A DNA stretch of 64,000 bases from Bradyrhizobium sp. CER78 (GTDB lineage Bacteria > Pseudomonadota > Alphaproteobacteria > Rhizobiales > Xanthobacteraceae). Below the pieces are notes generated by a model, which saw only the letters and a list, made by a program, of their open reading frames with translations, was not told the DNA's origin and did not search any database. Below are positions 16,977 through 27,957 of this stretch, one piece after another. How positions within the stretch are numbered: the stretch's first letter is position 1; each line of letters starts with the position of its first letter. The position numbers and the translations under genes were made by a program. The stretch covers positions 1-64,000 of the forward strand of contig NZ_JARVWP010000020.1 in assembly GCF_029846235.1 (NCBI RefSeq), read 5' to 3'.

Positions 16977-18269
16977 CTACGATCGCGCAGGTATCCGCTT
17001 GATCTTGGCGCCGAGCGCGTTGAGCCTCTCGTCGATCCGCTCATAGCCGCGCTCGATCTGGTCGGCATTGTTGATGGTGGAGGTGCCGTTGGCGCACACC
17101 GCGGCGAGCAGCATCGCCATACCTGCGCGGATGTCGGGCGAGTTCATCGGCGCGCCGCGCAGCCGGCTCGGCCCGGCCACGATCGCGCGGTGCGGGTCGC
17201 ACAGCACGATGCGGCCGCCCATCGCGATCAGATTGTCGACGAAGAACATCCGGGACTCGAACATCTTCTCGTGCATCAGGATCACGCCGTCGCACTGCGT
17301 CGCGGTGACGATCGCGATCGACATCAGGTCCGCCGGGAAGGCGGGCCAGGGCTGGTCCTCGAGCTTCGGCACGTGACCGCCGAAATCGTCGTGGATCTTC
17401 ATGGTCTGGTTCGACGGCACGACGAGGTCGTCGCCCTCGACGCCGCAGACGATGCCGAGTCGCTCAAAGCCCATCCGGATCGAACGCAGATGCTCGACGC
17501 CGGCGCGCGCGATGCGCAGCGGCGAACGCGTCACCGCGGCGAGCCCGATCAGCGATCCGACCTCGATATGGTCGGGCTGGATCGCGAAGGTCGCGCTGCC
17601 GAGCGTCGCCGGCCCGTGCACGATGATGGTGTTGGTGCCGACGCCTTCGATCTTGGCGCCGAGCGCGATCAGGAAATTGGCGAGGTCCTGCACATGCGGC
17701 TCGGAGGCCGCGTTGCGCAGATAGGTGGTGCCGCGGGCGGCGACCGCGGCAACGAGTGCGTTTTCCGTCGCTGTGACGCTGGGCTCGTCGAGGAACACGT
17801 CGGCGCCCTTCAGACGCGAGGCGCGGAATTCGAGCCGGTGCGTCGCGGTGACCGTGGCGCCGAGCTGCTCGAAGGCCAGAAAATGCGTATCGAGCCGGCG
17901 CCGGCCGATCACGTCGCCGCCGGGCGGCGGCAGCGCGACTTCGCCGCAGCGGGCCAGCAGCGGACCTGCCAGCAGGATCGAGGCGCGGATGCGCGCGCAC
18001 AGCGCCGGATCGAGATCGGCGGCGCGGATTTCCCTGGCGTGGATCTGCAGCGTGTTGCGCTCGGTCCATTCGGCGCTGGCGCCGACCGAACGGCACAGCT
18101 CGACCAGCGTTTCGGTGTCGCGAATGCGCGGCACGTTGGTCAGCGTGACCGGATGCTCGGTGAGCAGGGCAGCTGCGATGATCGGCAGCGCGGAGTTCTT
18201 GTTGCCCGACGGCTCGATGGTGCCCGAAAGGCGGCGGCCGCCCTCGACGATGTATTGGATCGGCGGCAC
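16977..18269 (-). CDS. murA: UDP-N-acetylglucosamine 1-carboxyvinyltransferase (MurA type, Asp active-site variant)
   Basis: 430 residues, GTG start preceded by GGGGAC. MurA transfers enolpyruvate from PEP to UDP-GlcNAc, the first committed step of peptidoglycan synthesis. The EPSP-synthase-like fold is clear: SGNKNSALP (Lys24, Asn25), a flexible loop at 114-125, PAFPADLMS with the catalytic Asp, and QIERGYERIDERLNALGAKI at the C-terminus. The loop residue that is Cys115 in E. coli is Asp119 here (PPGGDVIG; codon 17913-17915). In other bacteria that change gives fosfomycin resistance. The gene may be the only murA or a paralogue; the window cannot say. Confidence 0.9.
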   Translation of the reverse strand: MPPIQYIVEGGRRLSGTIEPSGNKNSALPIIAAALLTEHPVTLTNVPRIRDTETLVELCRSVGASAEWTERNTLQIHAREIRAADLDPALCARIRASILLAGPLLARCGEVALPPPGGDVIGRRRLDTHFLAFEQLGATVTATHRLEFRASRLKGADVFLDEPSVTATENALVAAVAARGTTYLRNAASEPHVQDLANFLIALGAKIEGVGTNTIIVHGPATLGSATFAIQPDHIEVGSLIGLAAVTRSPLRIARAGVEHLRSIRMGFERLGIVCGVEGDDLVVPSNQTMKIHDDFGGHVPKLEDQPWPAFPADLMSIAIVTATQCDGVILMHEKMFESRMFFVDNLIAMGGRIVLCDPHRAIVAGPSRLRGAPMNSPDIRAGMAMLLAAVCANGTSTINNADQIERGYERIDERLNALGAKIKRIPARS

Positions 18270-18477
18270 GCGGAATGTCCCCTAACGCATCATTCAGACT
18301 TGGATTCAAACTCGGCCACGCGAAATTCCATAACGGAATCAATGGCCGTCCGGCACCGTAACACAATTCCCGGCGCAGCATCCACCCGAAAGGTAGCCGC
18401 GCGACGGTGTCGATCGCGCTGTCACGGATACGTCATCGTGCTGGAACGGTCTCCAGGTGACGGAGGTGGCTTGCAAT

Positions 18478-18507
18478 GACGCTGCTGCAACGCGCCGCAG
18501 CAGCGTC
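18478..18507 (-). terminator. Hairpin directly after gyrB
   Basis: An 11-bp perfect stem (GACGCTGCTGC with GCAGCAGCGTC) and an eight-base loop abut the gyrB stop codon. No T-run follows on the minus strand, so it is either a non-canonical terminator or a 3'-protecting hairpin. Confidence 0.5.
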
Positions 18508-20943
<2,436 letters not shown>

Positions 20944-21172
20944 GTGAGGCCTTCGAGGATGTCCCGAATCAGCTGCGCAATATGAGGCGCTGATTACGCT
21001 ATTTGTGCCATGAAAGTGGAGTTGCGCCTAGCGCAAAGTCTGTGTCCACAAAGTATTGAATAGATAGGATTTTTTAGGCCTTTTTCAAGGTCTTCGGAGG
21101 CCGATTCCTAGGGCTGTGAAAAGCCCGATTCGAAGGCAGATTCGAAGCCCTTTCGGAGCCTGCTTCGCACCC

Positions 21173-22309
21173 TCAGCCGCGCCGTGTGGCGCGGCCGGAT
21201 TCGACGTCGAAAATCTCCCCCGTCGGGCCGATATCGACGAACGCGGCAGGGTCCGCGCCGGTCATCCAGACCTGAGCGCCGAGTCTTGCGAGCTCCTCGA
21301 ACAGCGCCTTGCGTCTGTTGGGATCGAGATGGGCGACGACCTCGTCGAGCAGCAGCAGCGGCACGATGCCGGTCATCTCCGCGACCATGGTGGCATGCGC
21401 CAGCACCAGCCCGATCAACAGTGCCTTCTGCTCGCCGGTCGAAGCGTCGCGCGCCGGCATGTTCTTCGGCGCGTAGACCACCTGCAGATCGGTCAGATGC
21501 GGGCCGTCGAGCGTGCGTCCGGCGGCGGCGTCGCGTGGCCGGCTGGCGCGCAGGATCTCGCGGTAACGGTCCTCCACGGCGGTCGCGGGCTCCTGCAGCA
21601 GCGCGTTCTCCATCCAGCCGTCGAGCATGATCTCGGCGGACGGGAAGGCCGAGGCCGCGCCGCGTTCGCGCAGCATCACGGCGAGCTTGGCAGCGGTCTG
21701 GCCGCGCGATGCGGCGACCGCGACCGCAAGCTCCGCGGTCTCGCGCTCGATCGCGTCACACCAATGATCGTCATAGTTGCGTACCTCGAGCAGCCGGTTG
21801 CGCGAGCGCAGCGAGCGCTCCAGCGCCGAGACGCGGCTGGAATGCTCGGAATCGATCGCCAGCACCAGACGGTCGAAGAAGCGCCGGCGTTCCGACGCGG
21901 CGCCCATGAACAGGCCGTCCATCGCCGGCGTCAGCCACACGATGCGCAGATGATCGCCGAAGGCGGTCGCGGAACCCACGGGCTCGCGGTCGATGCGGCA
22001 GCGCCTTGTGTTGCTGGTCTCGCCGGCCGGCGGATCGATGCCGGTGCCGAGGGTGGCGAGGCCGAGTGCGCCCTCGACCTCCGCCGAGACGGCCCAGGAG
22101 CCGTCGCCCTGGTTGTCGGCGATGTCCTCCAGCGTCGCGCGGCGCAGGCCGCGGCCCGGCGACAGGAACGAGACCGCCTCCATGCAATTGGTCTTGCCGG
22201 CGCCGTTCGGCCCGACCAGCACCACCATGTCGCCCGCGACCTGCAGCGTCGCCGTCCGGTAATTGCGGAAATGCGTCAGCGACAGACGATGAATGCGGGA
22301 CGGGGTCAT
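21173..22309 (-). CDS. recF: DNA replication and repair protein RecF
   Basis: 378 residues; GGAAGAG precedes the ATG. RecF is an SMC-like ATPase that loads RecA at gaps with RecO and RecR. It shows the opening IHRLSLTHFRNYRTATL, Walker A GPNGAGKTN (33-41), the signature DGPHLTDLQVVY followed by STGEQKALLIGLVLAHA, and Walker B PLLLLDEVVAHLD. The upstream neighbour is not dnaN directly, as is common, but a DUF559 gene bounded by palindromes. About 230 bases separate recF from gyrB, and they hold no gene. Confidence 0.97.
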   Translation of the reverse strand: MTPSRIHRLSLTHFRNYRTATLQVAGDMVVLVGPNGAGKTNCMEAVSFLSPGRGLRRATLEDIADNQGDGSWAVSAEVEGALGLATLGTGIDPPAGETSNTRRCRIDREPVGSATAFGDHLRIVWLTPAMDGLFMGAASERRRFFDRLVLAIDSEHSSRVSALERSLRSRNRLLEVRNYDDHWCDAIERETAELAVAVAASRGQTAAKLAVMLRERGAASAFPSAEIMLDGWMENALLQEPATAVEDRYREILRASRPRDAAAGRTLDGPHLTDLQVVYAPKNMPARDASTGEQKALLIGLVLAHATMVAEMTGIVPLLLLDEVVAHLDPNRRKALFEELARLGAQVWMTGADPAAFVDIGPTGEIFDVESGRATRRG

Positions 22310-22320
22310 CTCTCTTCCTT

Positions 22321-22803
22321 CCCCTCTCCCCCTGTGGGAGAGGGTGGCGCCTCACGAAGTGAGGCGGCGGGTGAGGGGTATCTCACAGCTCGGCAAGCTT
22401 GGCGATAATGTCTTCCAGCACCGCCCCGGGCGTCCGCAATACGTCATTGTTCCAGTAGCGCAAGACCTGAAAGCCTTCCGCTGCAAGCGCATCAGTTCTG
22501 GGTGCGTCACGGGGCGACGAAGCGTGCTGTCCGCCGTCGATCTCGATGACGAGGCGCTTCTCGAAGCACGCGAAGTCGAGAATGTAATTGCGAAATGGAA
22601 CTTGCCTTCGGAATTTCAAGTGCGACAGGCGCCGATCTCGGAGCAGGCGCCACATCTTCGCTTCCGCATCGGTTGGCTCCTGGCGCATCTTCTTTGCGAA
22701 GCTGCGGAGGCGCTCATCGGTCGGGCGATGGTGCGGCGTGCGCGGCACCAACCCCTCACCCGGCGCCTTCGGCGCCACCCTCTCCCACAAGGGGAGAGGG
22801 GGC
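22321..22803. mobile_element. Putative palindrome-bounded DUF559 cassette
   Basis: Two family D palindromes in inverse orientation, 22321-22379 and 22752-22802, enclose a single gene. Both end in GTGAGGGG facing inward. The gene's stop codon lies four bases from the left palindrome. The favoured GTG start lies four bases from the right one, whose GTGAGGGG tail would serve as its ribosome site. The unit separates dnaN from recF, genes often adjacent. Mobility is an inference; no target duplication was identified. Confidence 0.5.
22383..22748 (-). CDS. DUF559 domain (Vsr-like) endonuclease-type protein
   Basis: 121 residues if the GTG at 22748 is used. A longer frame begins at 22790, but its extra codons lie within a palindromic repeat. 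Another candidate is the ATG at 22688. The family has the very-short-patch-repair/restriction-endonuclease fold. The motif residues are visible: FRRQVPFRNYILDF with Asp58, then EIDGGQH with Glu69, Asp71 and His75, and finally RYWNNDVL. That is a plausible metal-dependent nuclease core. No biological role is established for DUF559. Its position inside a palindrome pair between dnaN and recF suggests it arrived as a unit. Confidence 0.83.
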   Translation of the reverse strand: MPRTPHHRPTDERLRSFAKKMRQEPTDAEAKMWRLLRDRRLSHLKFRRQVPFRNYILDFACFEKRLVIEIDGGQHASSPRDAPRTDALAAEGFQVLRYWNNDVLRTPGAVLEDIIAKLAEL

Positions 22804-22826
22804 AGTTGTGCGCGCTGAGGAAATCA

Positions 22827-23945
22827 TCACACCCGCATCGGCATCAGCACGTAGAGCGCGCCCTTGCTGTCCTTGTCCTGCACCAGGGTCGGCGAGCCGG
22901 GATCGGCGAGCTTCAGCACCGCGACCTCGCCCTCGATCTGGGCGGCGATGTCGAGCAGATAGCGCGAGTTGAAGCCGATATCGAGCGCGTCGGAGGCGTA
23001 CTCGACCTCGAGCTCTTCGGTGGCGCTGCCGGAATCCGGGTTGGTGACCGAGAGCACCAGCTTGCCGGCGGACAAAGCCAGCTTCACGGCTCGGCCGCGC
23101 TCGCTGGAAATGGTCGAGACGCGGTCGACGGCGGCCTCGAAATCCTTCTTGTCGACGACCAGTTCCTTGTCGTTGTTCTGCGGGATGACGCGGCCATAGT
23201 CCGGGAAGGTGCCGTCGATCAGCTTCGAGGTCAGCACCACATTGCCGAGCGTGAAGCGGATCTTGCCGTCCGACAGCTCGATCGAGATCTCGGCGTCGTC
23301 ACCCTCGATCAGCCGCTGCACCTCGCCGACGGTCTTGCGCGGGACGATCACGCCGGGCATGCCGGTCGCGCCCTTGGGCAGCGCGAGGTCGATCTGGGCC
23401 AGGCGGTGGCCGTCGGTCGCAACCCCGCGCAGGGTGGCGGCCTTGGCGCTGCCGGCGGCGTGGAGATAGATGCCGTTGAGGTAGTAGCGGGTCTCTTCGG
23501 TCGAGATCGCAAACTGGGTGCGGTCGATCAGGCGCTTGATGTCGGATGCCGGCAGCGAGAACGAATGCGTCATGTCGCCGGCGGCAAGGCCGGGGAAATC
23601 GCTCTCGGGCAGGGTCTGCAGCGTGAAGCGCGAGCGGCCGGCGCGCACCGCGAGCACCGAGCGGTCGCCGTCGGCCTCAAGCACGATCTGCGAGCCGTCG
23701 GGCAGCTTGCGGACGATGTCGTAGAACATGTGCGCGGGCACCGTGGTCGAGCCGGCGGTTCCGGTCTCGGCCGCCAGGGTTTCCGTCACCTCGAGATCGA
23801 GGTCGGTCGCCTTCAGCGACAATTTGGCGCCCTCGGCGCGGATCAATACGTTGCCGAGGATCGGGATGGTGTTGCGGCGCTCGACCACGCGGTGAACGTG
23901 ACCCAGCGATTTCAGGAGTTGCGCGCGCTCGACGGTGACCTTCAT
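22827..23945 (-). CDS. dnaN: DNA polymerase III beta sliding clamp
   Basis: 372 residues. The beta clamp encircles DNA and tethers the polymerase. The three repeated clamp domains are evident, with the opening MKVTVERAQLLKSLGHVHRVVERRNTIPIL, the central FSLPASDIKRLIDRTQFAIS, and the C-terminal hydrophobic-pocket ending ALYVLMPMRV. It follows dnaA in the same direction after a 254-base gap, so the two may be co-transcribed. A short hairpin of family D type lies between them near 24138-24170. Confidence 0.98.
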   Translation of the reverse strand: MKVTVERAQLLKSLGHVHRVVERRNTIPILGNVLIRAEGAKLSLKATDLDLEVTETLAAETGTAGSTTVPAHMFYDIVRKLPDGSQIVLEADGDRSVLAVRAGRSRFTLQTLPESDFPGLAAGDMTHSFSLPASDIKRLIDRTQFAISTEETRYYLNGIYLHAAGSAKAATLRGVATDGHRLAQIDLALPKGATGMPGVIVPRKTVGEVQRLIEGDDAEISIELSDGKIRFTLGNVVLTSKLIDGTFPDYGRVIPQNNDKELVVDKKDFEAAVDRVSTISSERGRAVKLALSAGKLVLSVTNPDSGSATEELEVEYASDALDIGFNSRYLLDIAAQIEGEVAVLKLADPGSPTLVQDKDSKGALYVLMPMRV

Positions 23946-24199
23946 TGCAATACCCGCCAGATCCCTCAGATGGAAAAGCCGGGCGGCCGTTCAGGCAGCA
24001 TCGCGGCGTCGGAAACCCGAAAAGTCGGATCAATACCGGATTTGATCAAACCCACGGGGGGACCGCAAGGTGGCGCGGATGGCGCGCTGGCGCAAGGGAG
24101 ACGGCGTCTGTTCCCCACGTTTTGGGTCCCCAAATGGGTCGCCCTCCCCCTTGCGGCAAAGGAGAGGGCGACCGAACCGGCGAGGCTCGCGACGGAAGT

Positions 24200-25630
24200 C
24201 TATTCCTGGAGCTGACGCTTCAGCGATTCGACTTCCTCCGACAGCGCCGTGTCCTTGGCGACCAGCGCCTCAATCTTGCGCACGGCGTGCAGCACCGTGG
24301 TGTGGTCGCGGCCGCCGAACCTGCGGCCGATCTCCGGCAGCGAGCGCAGGGTCAGCGTCTTCGCCAGATACATCGCAACCTGGCGCGGGCGCACCACATT
24401 GGCGGTACGGCGCGACGACAGCAGGTCGGAGCGGCTGACATTGTACTGCCGGGCGACCACGCGCTGGATGTCCTCGATCTTGATCCGCTTCGGCTCCTGC
24501 GGGCGGATCAGGTCGCGCACCTCACGCTCGGCCATCTCCAGCGTCACCGGCTGGTTGTTGAGCTTGGAGTGCGCCAAGAGGCGATTGATCGCGCCTTCGA
24601 GGTCGCGGCCGTTATGGGTGATGGTGCGCGCCAGATAGTCGAGCACTTCCTCCGGCACGTCGAAGCTTGCGTGGTGGACGCGGGCTGCGGCGACGCGCGA
24701 CTTGAGGATGCCAAGCCGCAGTTCCTCGCCGAGCGAGCCCATCTCGACCACGAGGCCGCCGGCGAGCCGCGAGCGCACGCGGTCGTCGAGGCTCTCCAGA
24801 TCCGACGGCGGACGGTCGGCCGCGATCACGACCTGGCGGCCAGCATCGATCAGCGCGTTCAGCGTGTGGCAGAACTCGGCCTGCGTCGACTTGCCTTGCA
24901 GGAACTGCAGATCGTCGATGACAAGCACGTCGATGCCGCGCAGCGCTTCCTTGAACGCCAGCGCCGTCTGCGTCTTCAGCGCCGCGACGAAGCCGTACAT
25001 GAACTTCTCGGCGGTCAGATACAGCACCTTGCGCTCGCCGCCGGAATTGCCGGCCCAGGTCACCGCCTGCAGCAGATGCGTCTTGCCGAGGCCGACGCCG
25101 GCATGGATGTAGAGCGGGTTGAACATCACGGGATCGCCGCGGCGTCCCTCAGCGACCTGGCGCGCAGCCGCATGGGCCAGCGTGTTGGAACGGCCCACGA
25201 CGAAGCTTGCAAAGGTCAGGCGCGGATCGAGCGGCGAGCCGCCGAGCGCGTCATGGCTGGCCGACACCGGCGCGGTCGCAACCGACCGCAGTTCCGGCGC
25301 GGGGCGGCCGTCGGTGCGCTCGACACGGCGCATCTCGACCGGCGCAACCGCTTCCTTCACCGGCGCCATCGCACGGATCGCGGAGCGCACCGTGAGGTCG
25401 ATGCGATGCACTTCGGGCATCTCGGCCTGCCAGCAGGTCAGCACGCGGTCGGCGTAATGCGCCTGGATCCAGCTCTTGAGGAACCGGGTCGGAACCGACA
25501 GGTGCACGCTCTCATCGTGCACGCTCTCCAGATCCATCCGCGCGAACCAGCTCGTGTAGACGTCCTCGCCAACGCTCGTCCGCAAACGTCCCTTCACCCG
25601 CGACCAGCGATCCTGTTCCGTGTTCGTCAT
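24200..25630 (-). CDS. dnaA: Chromosomal replication initiator protein DnaA
   Basis: 476 residues from the ATG at 25630 (MTNTEQDRWS); the frame continues 42 codons upstream without resemblance to the family. DnaA-ATP melts the origin and is also a transcription factor. Domain I opens with WSRVKGRLRTSVGEDVYTSWF. The AAA+ domain has Walker A HAGVGLGKTH (176-185) and Walker B VLVIDDLQFL. The DNA-binding domain IV carries the signature RRFGGRDHTTVLHAVRKI near the C-terminus. GGAAAAG and GAAGG both lie before the start. The 1.24 kb upstream has no gene. Confidence 0.98.
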   Translation of the reverse strand: MTNTEQDRWSRVKGRLRTSVGEDVYTSWFARMDLESVHDESVHLSVPTRFLKSWIQAHYADRVLTCWQAEMPEVHRIDLTVRSAIRAMAPVKEAVAPVEMRRVERTDGRPAPELRSVATAPVSASHDALGGSPLDPRLTFASFVVGRSNTLAHAAARQVAEGRRGDPVMFNPLYIHAGVGLGKTHLLQAVTWAGNSGGERKVLYLTAEKFMYGFVAALKTQTALAFKEALRGIDVLVIDDLQFLQGKSTQAEFCHTLNALIDAGRQVVIAADRPPSDLESLDDRVRSRLAGGLVVEMGSLGEELRLGILKSRVAAARVHHASFDVPEEVLDYLARTITHNGRDLEGAINRLLAHSKLNNQPVTLEMAEREVRDLIRPQEPKRIKIEDIQRVVARQYNVSRSDLLSSRRTANVVRPRQVAMYLAKTLTLRSLPEIGRRFGGRDHTTVLHAVRKIEALVAKDTALSEEVESLKRQLQE

Positions 25631-26528
25631 TGCCTTCGTACTTTTCCAAAACTGAGAGATGATGATTGCGAAAGCGCCGTGCAGGTTTGCTGCCACGACG
25701 CGACCTCTAGCGGGGCGCGGTCTGCTCCGGACATGGCTCTCCCGTGCGGCGGCCATGCGCCACGCGACAGATCAGCTGTTTGGAGAAGATGCGTCCCGCG
25801 AGGTCAGCGCGTACTCGACGGGCTCTGCGGGTAAGAGCCAACGTCCGAGGGGTTGATTACGGCACCACTGGAGATCTGCACTTCGGCTGTCGTTGGTTCG
25901 ACTGCAGTGATGATACCGTAAGGCATAAGTCCTCCCCCTCCCACCGCGACGTATCGCGGCAAGTTGTCAGCTTGCTGGTGTCTTAAATTCGAACTGCCGC
26001 TACCGAACACCGAAATGCCCGGCGCTTCGCCGCCGCCGTGTCGTCGTCAACCCGTTCACTTGCTCCGCGTTCCCGCTGCCAGATTCCGACTGACGTCCTG
26101 GTCTCTCTTGTTCGATCCCCCAAATTGCCGGGGACATCGCCGGAGATATTTTGACACAGGTCGTCCGTCCTCATATCGCTATGAGTTGTCAATCTAGCTT
26201 CGCTTGGAGAGCGTCGCTAACGCACATACCGCCGCCGATTTGTGCGTCCGCCCCTGGGTCTCAAACCGCGCTGATCTGGAGAGCCGTGGGCGTCGCGAAC
26301 AAGAAATAAATACACCAAGCGCATTTCCTGACAATCCGTGGAATCGACGGGGATCGAGACTCTTCACGACTGTTGCGGCGTTGCCTATGCTGAGTTGCGA
26401 AAGCAAGTTTTTGAATCAGCGCACAGATTCACGCGTGTCACAAACGACGGTGCAATACCAAAAATTTTTCATAGAAAATTTACATTTGGTCTCGCGCCGG
26501 TCATTTTTCCAATCGCTGTTCAGCGCTA

Positions 26529-26537
26529 TGTGCATAA
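26529..26537 (-). promoter_or_regulatory. DnaA box
   Basis: TTATGCACA on the minus strand, a full match to the consensus TTATNCACA. It sits in the most AT-rich part of the gap upstream of dnaA. No second perfect box was found by eye in this gap. Confidence 0.55.
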
Positions 26538-26784
26538 GTAATTCGCGAGACGTCATTTTTCTCGATTACTTTTGCAGGGTAACCCCGCCTCGCAATTTTC
26601 AACGCGAAATGTTCGCGCGCTATTCCATCTATCTAGCTTAGCGCAGAACAATCTCTGGGCGAGTGCGCTGCGTTAAGCATATTTGCCGGTAGAACTACGG
26701 ACGCGACGAAACATGACACGCAGTTCGTTGCGCGGCAACGCGAACTGTTCTCGCGCTACGAAACTTCCACGACAAAAGTCGAGA

Positions 26785-26816
26785 CAAAAACAAAAAGCCC
26801 GGCGCGAGCCGGGCTT
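26785..26816 (-). terminator. Rho-independent terminator of rpsT
   Basis: On the minus strand, AAGCCCGGC pairs with GCCGGGCTT around a four-base loop, followed by TTTTTGTTTTTG. It stands 54 bases past the rpsT stop codon. This is a textbook intrinsic terminator and separates rpsT from the dnaA upstream region. Confidence 0.9.
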
Positions 26817-26870
26817 CGTGACAAATGTGTTCTTCAGTCAGCTCGATTGGCCGGCACGCCGGCCGGCTTG

Positions 26871-27137
26871 TTACTTCGCGAGCTTGGCGATGCTCTGCGT
26901 GAGGCGCGACACCTTCCGGCTCGCGAGGTTCTTGTGAATGATGTTGCGCTGCGCTGCCTTCATCAGCTCGGGCTCGGCCTTGCGCATCGCCTTGAGTGCC
27001 GCCTCGCGGTCGCCGCTCTTGATCGCTTCCTCGACGGTGCGCACCGCGCCACGCATCTGGGTGCGACGCGACTTGTTGACGATGGTGCGGCGGGCAATCT
27101 TGCGGGTCGCCTTCTTGGCGGAGGTGGTGTTGGCCAT
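26871..27137 (-). CDS. rpsT: 30S ribosomal protein S20
   Basis: 88 residues, the normal size for S20, which binds 16S rRNA early in assembly of the small subunit. The sequence is lysine- and arginine-rich with helical pattern: MANTTSAKKATRKIARRT, NKSRRTQMRGAVRTVEEAI and RNIIHKNLASRKVSRLTQSI. AAGGAC lies eleven bases before the ATG. It is its own transcription unit, with a strong-looking promoter at 27348-27376 and an intrinsic terminator at 26785-26816. Placement next to dnaA is common in this group. Confidence 0.97.
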   Translation of the reverse strand: MANTTSAKKATRKIARRTIVNKSRRTQMRGAVRTVEEAIKSGDREAALKAMRKAEPELMKAAQRNIIHKNLASRKVSRLTQSIAKLAK

Positions 27138-27509
27138 GGTTCTCTAACTGTCCTTCGGCGGTGATCGCTCAGTGGTCGGGCTTGCGCGCACCGGCCGGTT
27201 CAAATCTCAACTCTGATGTATTTGTCCAAGGTATTGACTTGGGTGTCCTTGAGGCGGCCATACGAAGAGCGCAAAACTGCTGCCCCCGCATGCGGCACTG
27301 TCCAAAGAACAGCGGCGGCAGGATTGCGCCCGCCGCCATCGGCCGGTCTTATAGATGGCGCAGGCGATAGCGTCAACGCTTTCGGGACCGAAAAAGGGCC
27401 TGAAATCGGCCTCCAGGGGCCGGATAAGCCGCTGAAGAGGTTGAATTTCCGGGGGGCGCCCGGTAAGGCCTGACGACGCGTGGGGCGCGACAGGGAGTTT
27501 GGGTGACGC
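27138..27509. other. Intergenic region with rpsT promoter and long leader
   Basis: 372 bases between divergent rpsT and a small membrane-protein gene. The rpsT promoter lies near the middle, giving a leader of ~200 nt. Nothing else recognisable is seen; no riboswitch fold was identified by eye. Confidence 0.6.
27348..27376 (-). promoter_or_regulatory. Predicted sigma-70-type promoter of rpsT
   Basis: Reading the minus strand, TTGACG (27376-27371), a 17-base spacer and TATAAG (27353-27348) give near-consensus -35 and -10 boxes. Transcription would begin around 27341, about 200 nt before the rpsT start codon. Confidence 0.65.
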
Positions 27510-27827
27510 ATGATCCGCGGCTTTTTCCGTCTGATCGGCCTTTTGCTGCTCGCTGGCAGCTTCATCTTCATGGTCTATGACGGGGCCCGCTACGTCGCCG
27601 ACCAGAGCCTGCGGTTCACCCAATTCGGCCAGTTCTGGAACGATATCCACCAGTCGAGCCAGCAGGCGTTCCATGCCTGGGTGGACCGCTTCGCGCCCTG
27701 GCTCTGGAACGATGTGATCCGCGTGCTCCTGGAGCAGCCGGTGTTCGCGGTGCTCGGCATTGCCGGCATCCTCCTGATGATCCTGTTCCGGCCGCGCAAG
27801 CCGCTGATCGGTTACGCACGCGACTGA
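27510..27827 (+). CDS. Small membrane protein of unknown function
   Basis: 105 residues; AGGGAG lies twelve bases upstream of the ATG. I do not recognise a family with a known role. Two hydrophobic spans are visible, LIGLLLLAGSFIFMVYDG (about 8-25) and PVFAVLGIAGILLMILF (about 77-93). They are joined by a tryptophan-rich amphipathic middle part (FGQFWNDIHQSSQQAFHAWVDRF). The short, basic C-terminal tail RPRKPLIGYARD probably lies in the cytoplasm. It precedes msrA by 130 bases on the same strand. Confidence 0.78.
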   Translation: MIRGFFRLIGLLLLAGSFIFMVYDGARYVADQSLRFTQFGQFWNDIHQSSQQAFHAWVDRFAPWLWNDVIRVLLEQPVFAVLGIAGILLMILFRPRKPLIGYARD

Positions 27828-27957
27828 GCTCGCTGCAGCCCTGGTGGCCGCAGCCATCAGTAACGGGGCTGCCATCATCTGCGTAAGGACATATATAGGT
27901 GACAGCCGGCCCGCAGGCCGCAGCCCGCGTCGGCCGATGTCCCGCCTGGAGGTATCC

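Larger units (their letters stand above)
25631..26870. other. Gene-free region upstream of dnaA; possible oriC or dnaA control region
   Basis: 1.24 kb with no convincing gene between dnaA and rpsT. Its GC content drops well below the neighbours, lowest around 26450-26570, where A/T tracts such as AAAAATTTTTC and AGAAAATTTACATTT occur. It holds one perfect DnaA box at 26529. TTGACA at 26152 and its inverse TGTCAA at 26187 face each other over 29 bases. In many bacteria the origin lies beside dnaA, but several alphaproteobacteria place it near hemE, so the role stays open. Frames of up to 145 codons here lack ribosome sites and recognisable content. Confidence 0.5.

Noticed and set aside
22293..24215. 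A 640-codon plus-strand frame across the DUF559 and dnaN genes
   Set aside because: It is antisense to dnaN and crosses the palindromes; no ribosome site or recognisable domain.
23945..25834. A 629-codon plus-strand frame opposite dnaA
   Set aside because: Shadow of dnaA, whose Walker motifs and signature are intact on the minus strand.
25900..25920. tRNA-like TTCGACT segment
   Set aside because: No acceptor stem, anticodon arm or D-arm could be drawn around it.
26204..26641. A 145-codon frame in the region upstream of dnaA
   Set aside because: No ribosome site, no recognisable product, and the sequence has the AT-rich, low-complexity character of a control region.
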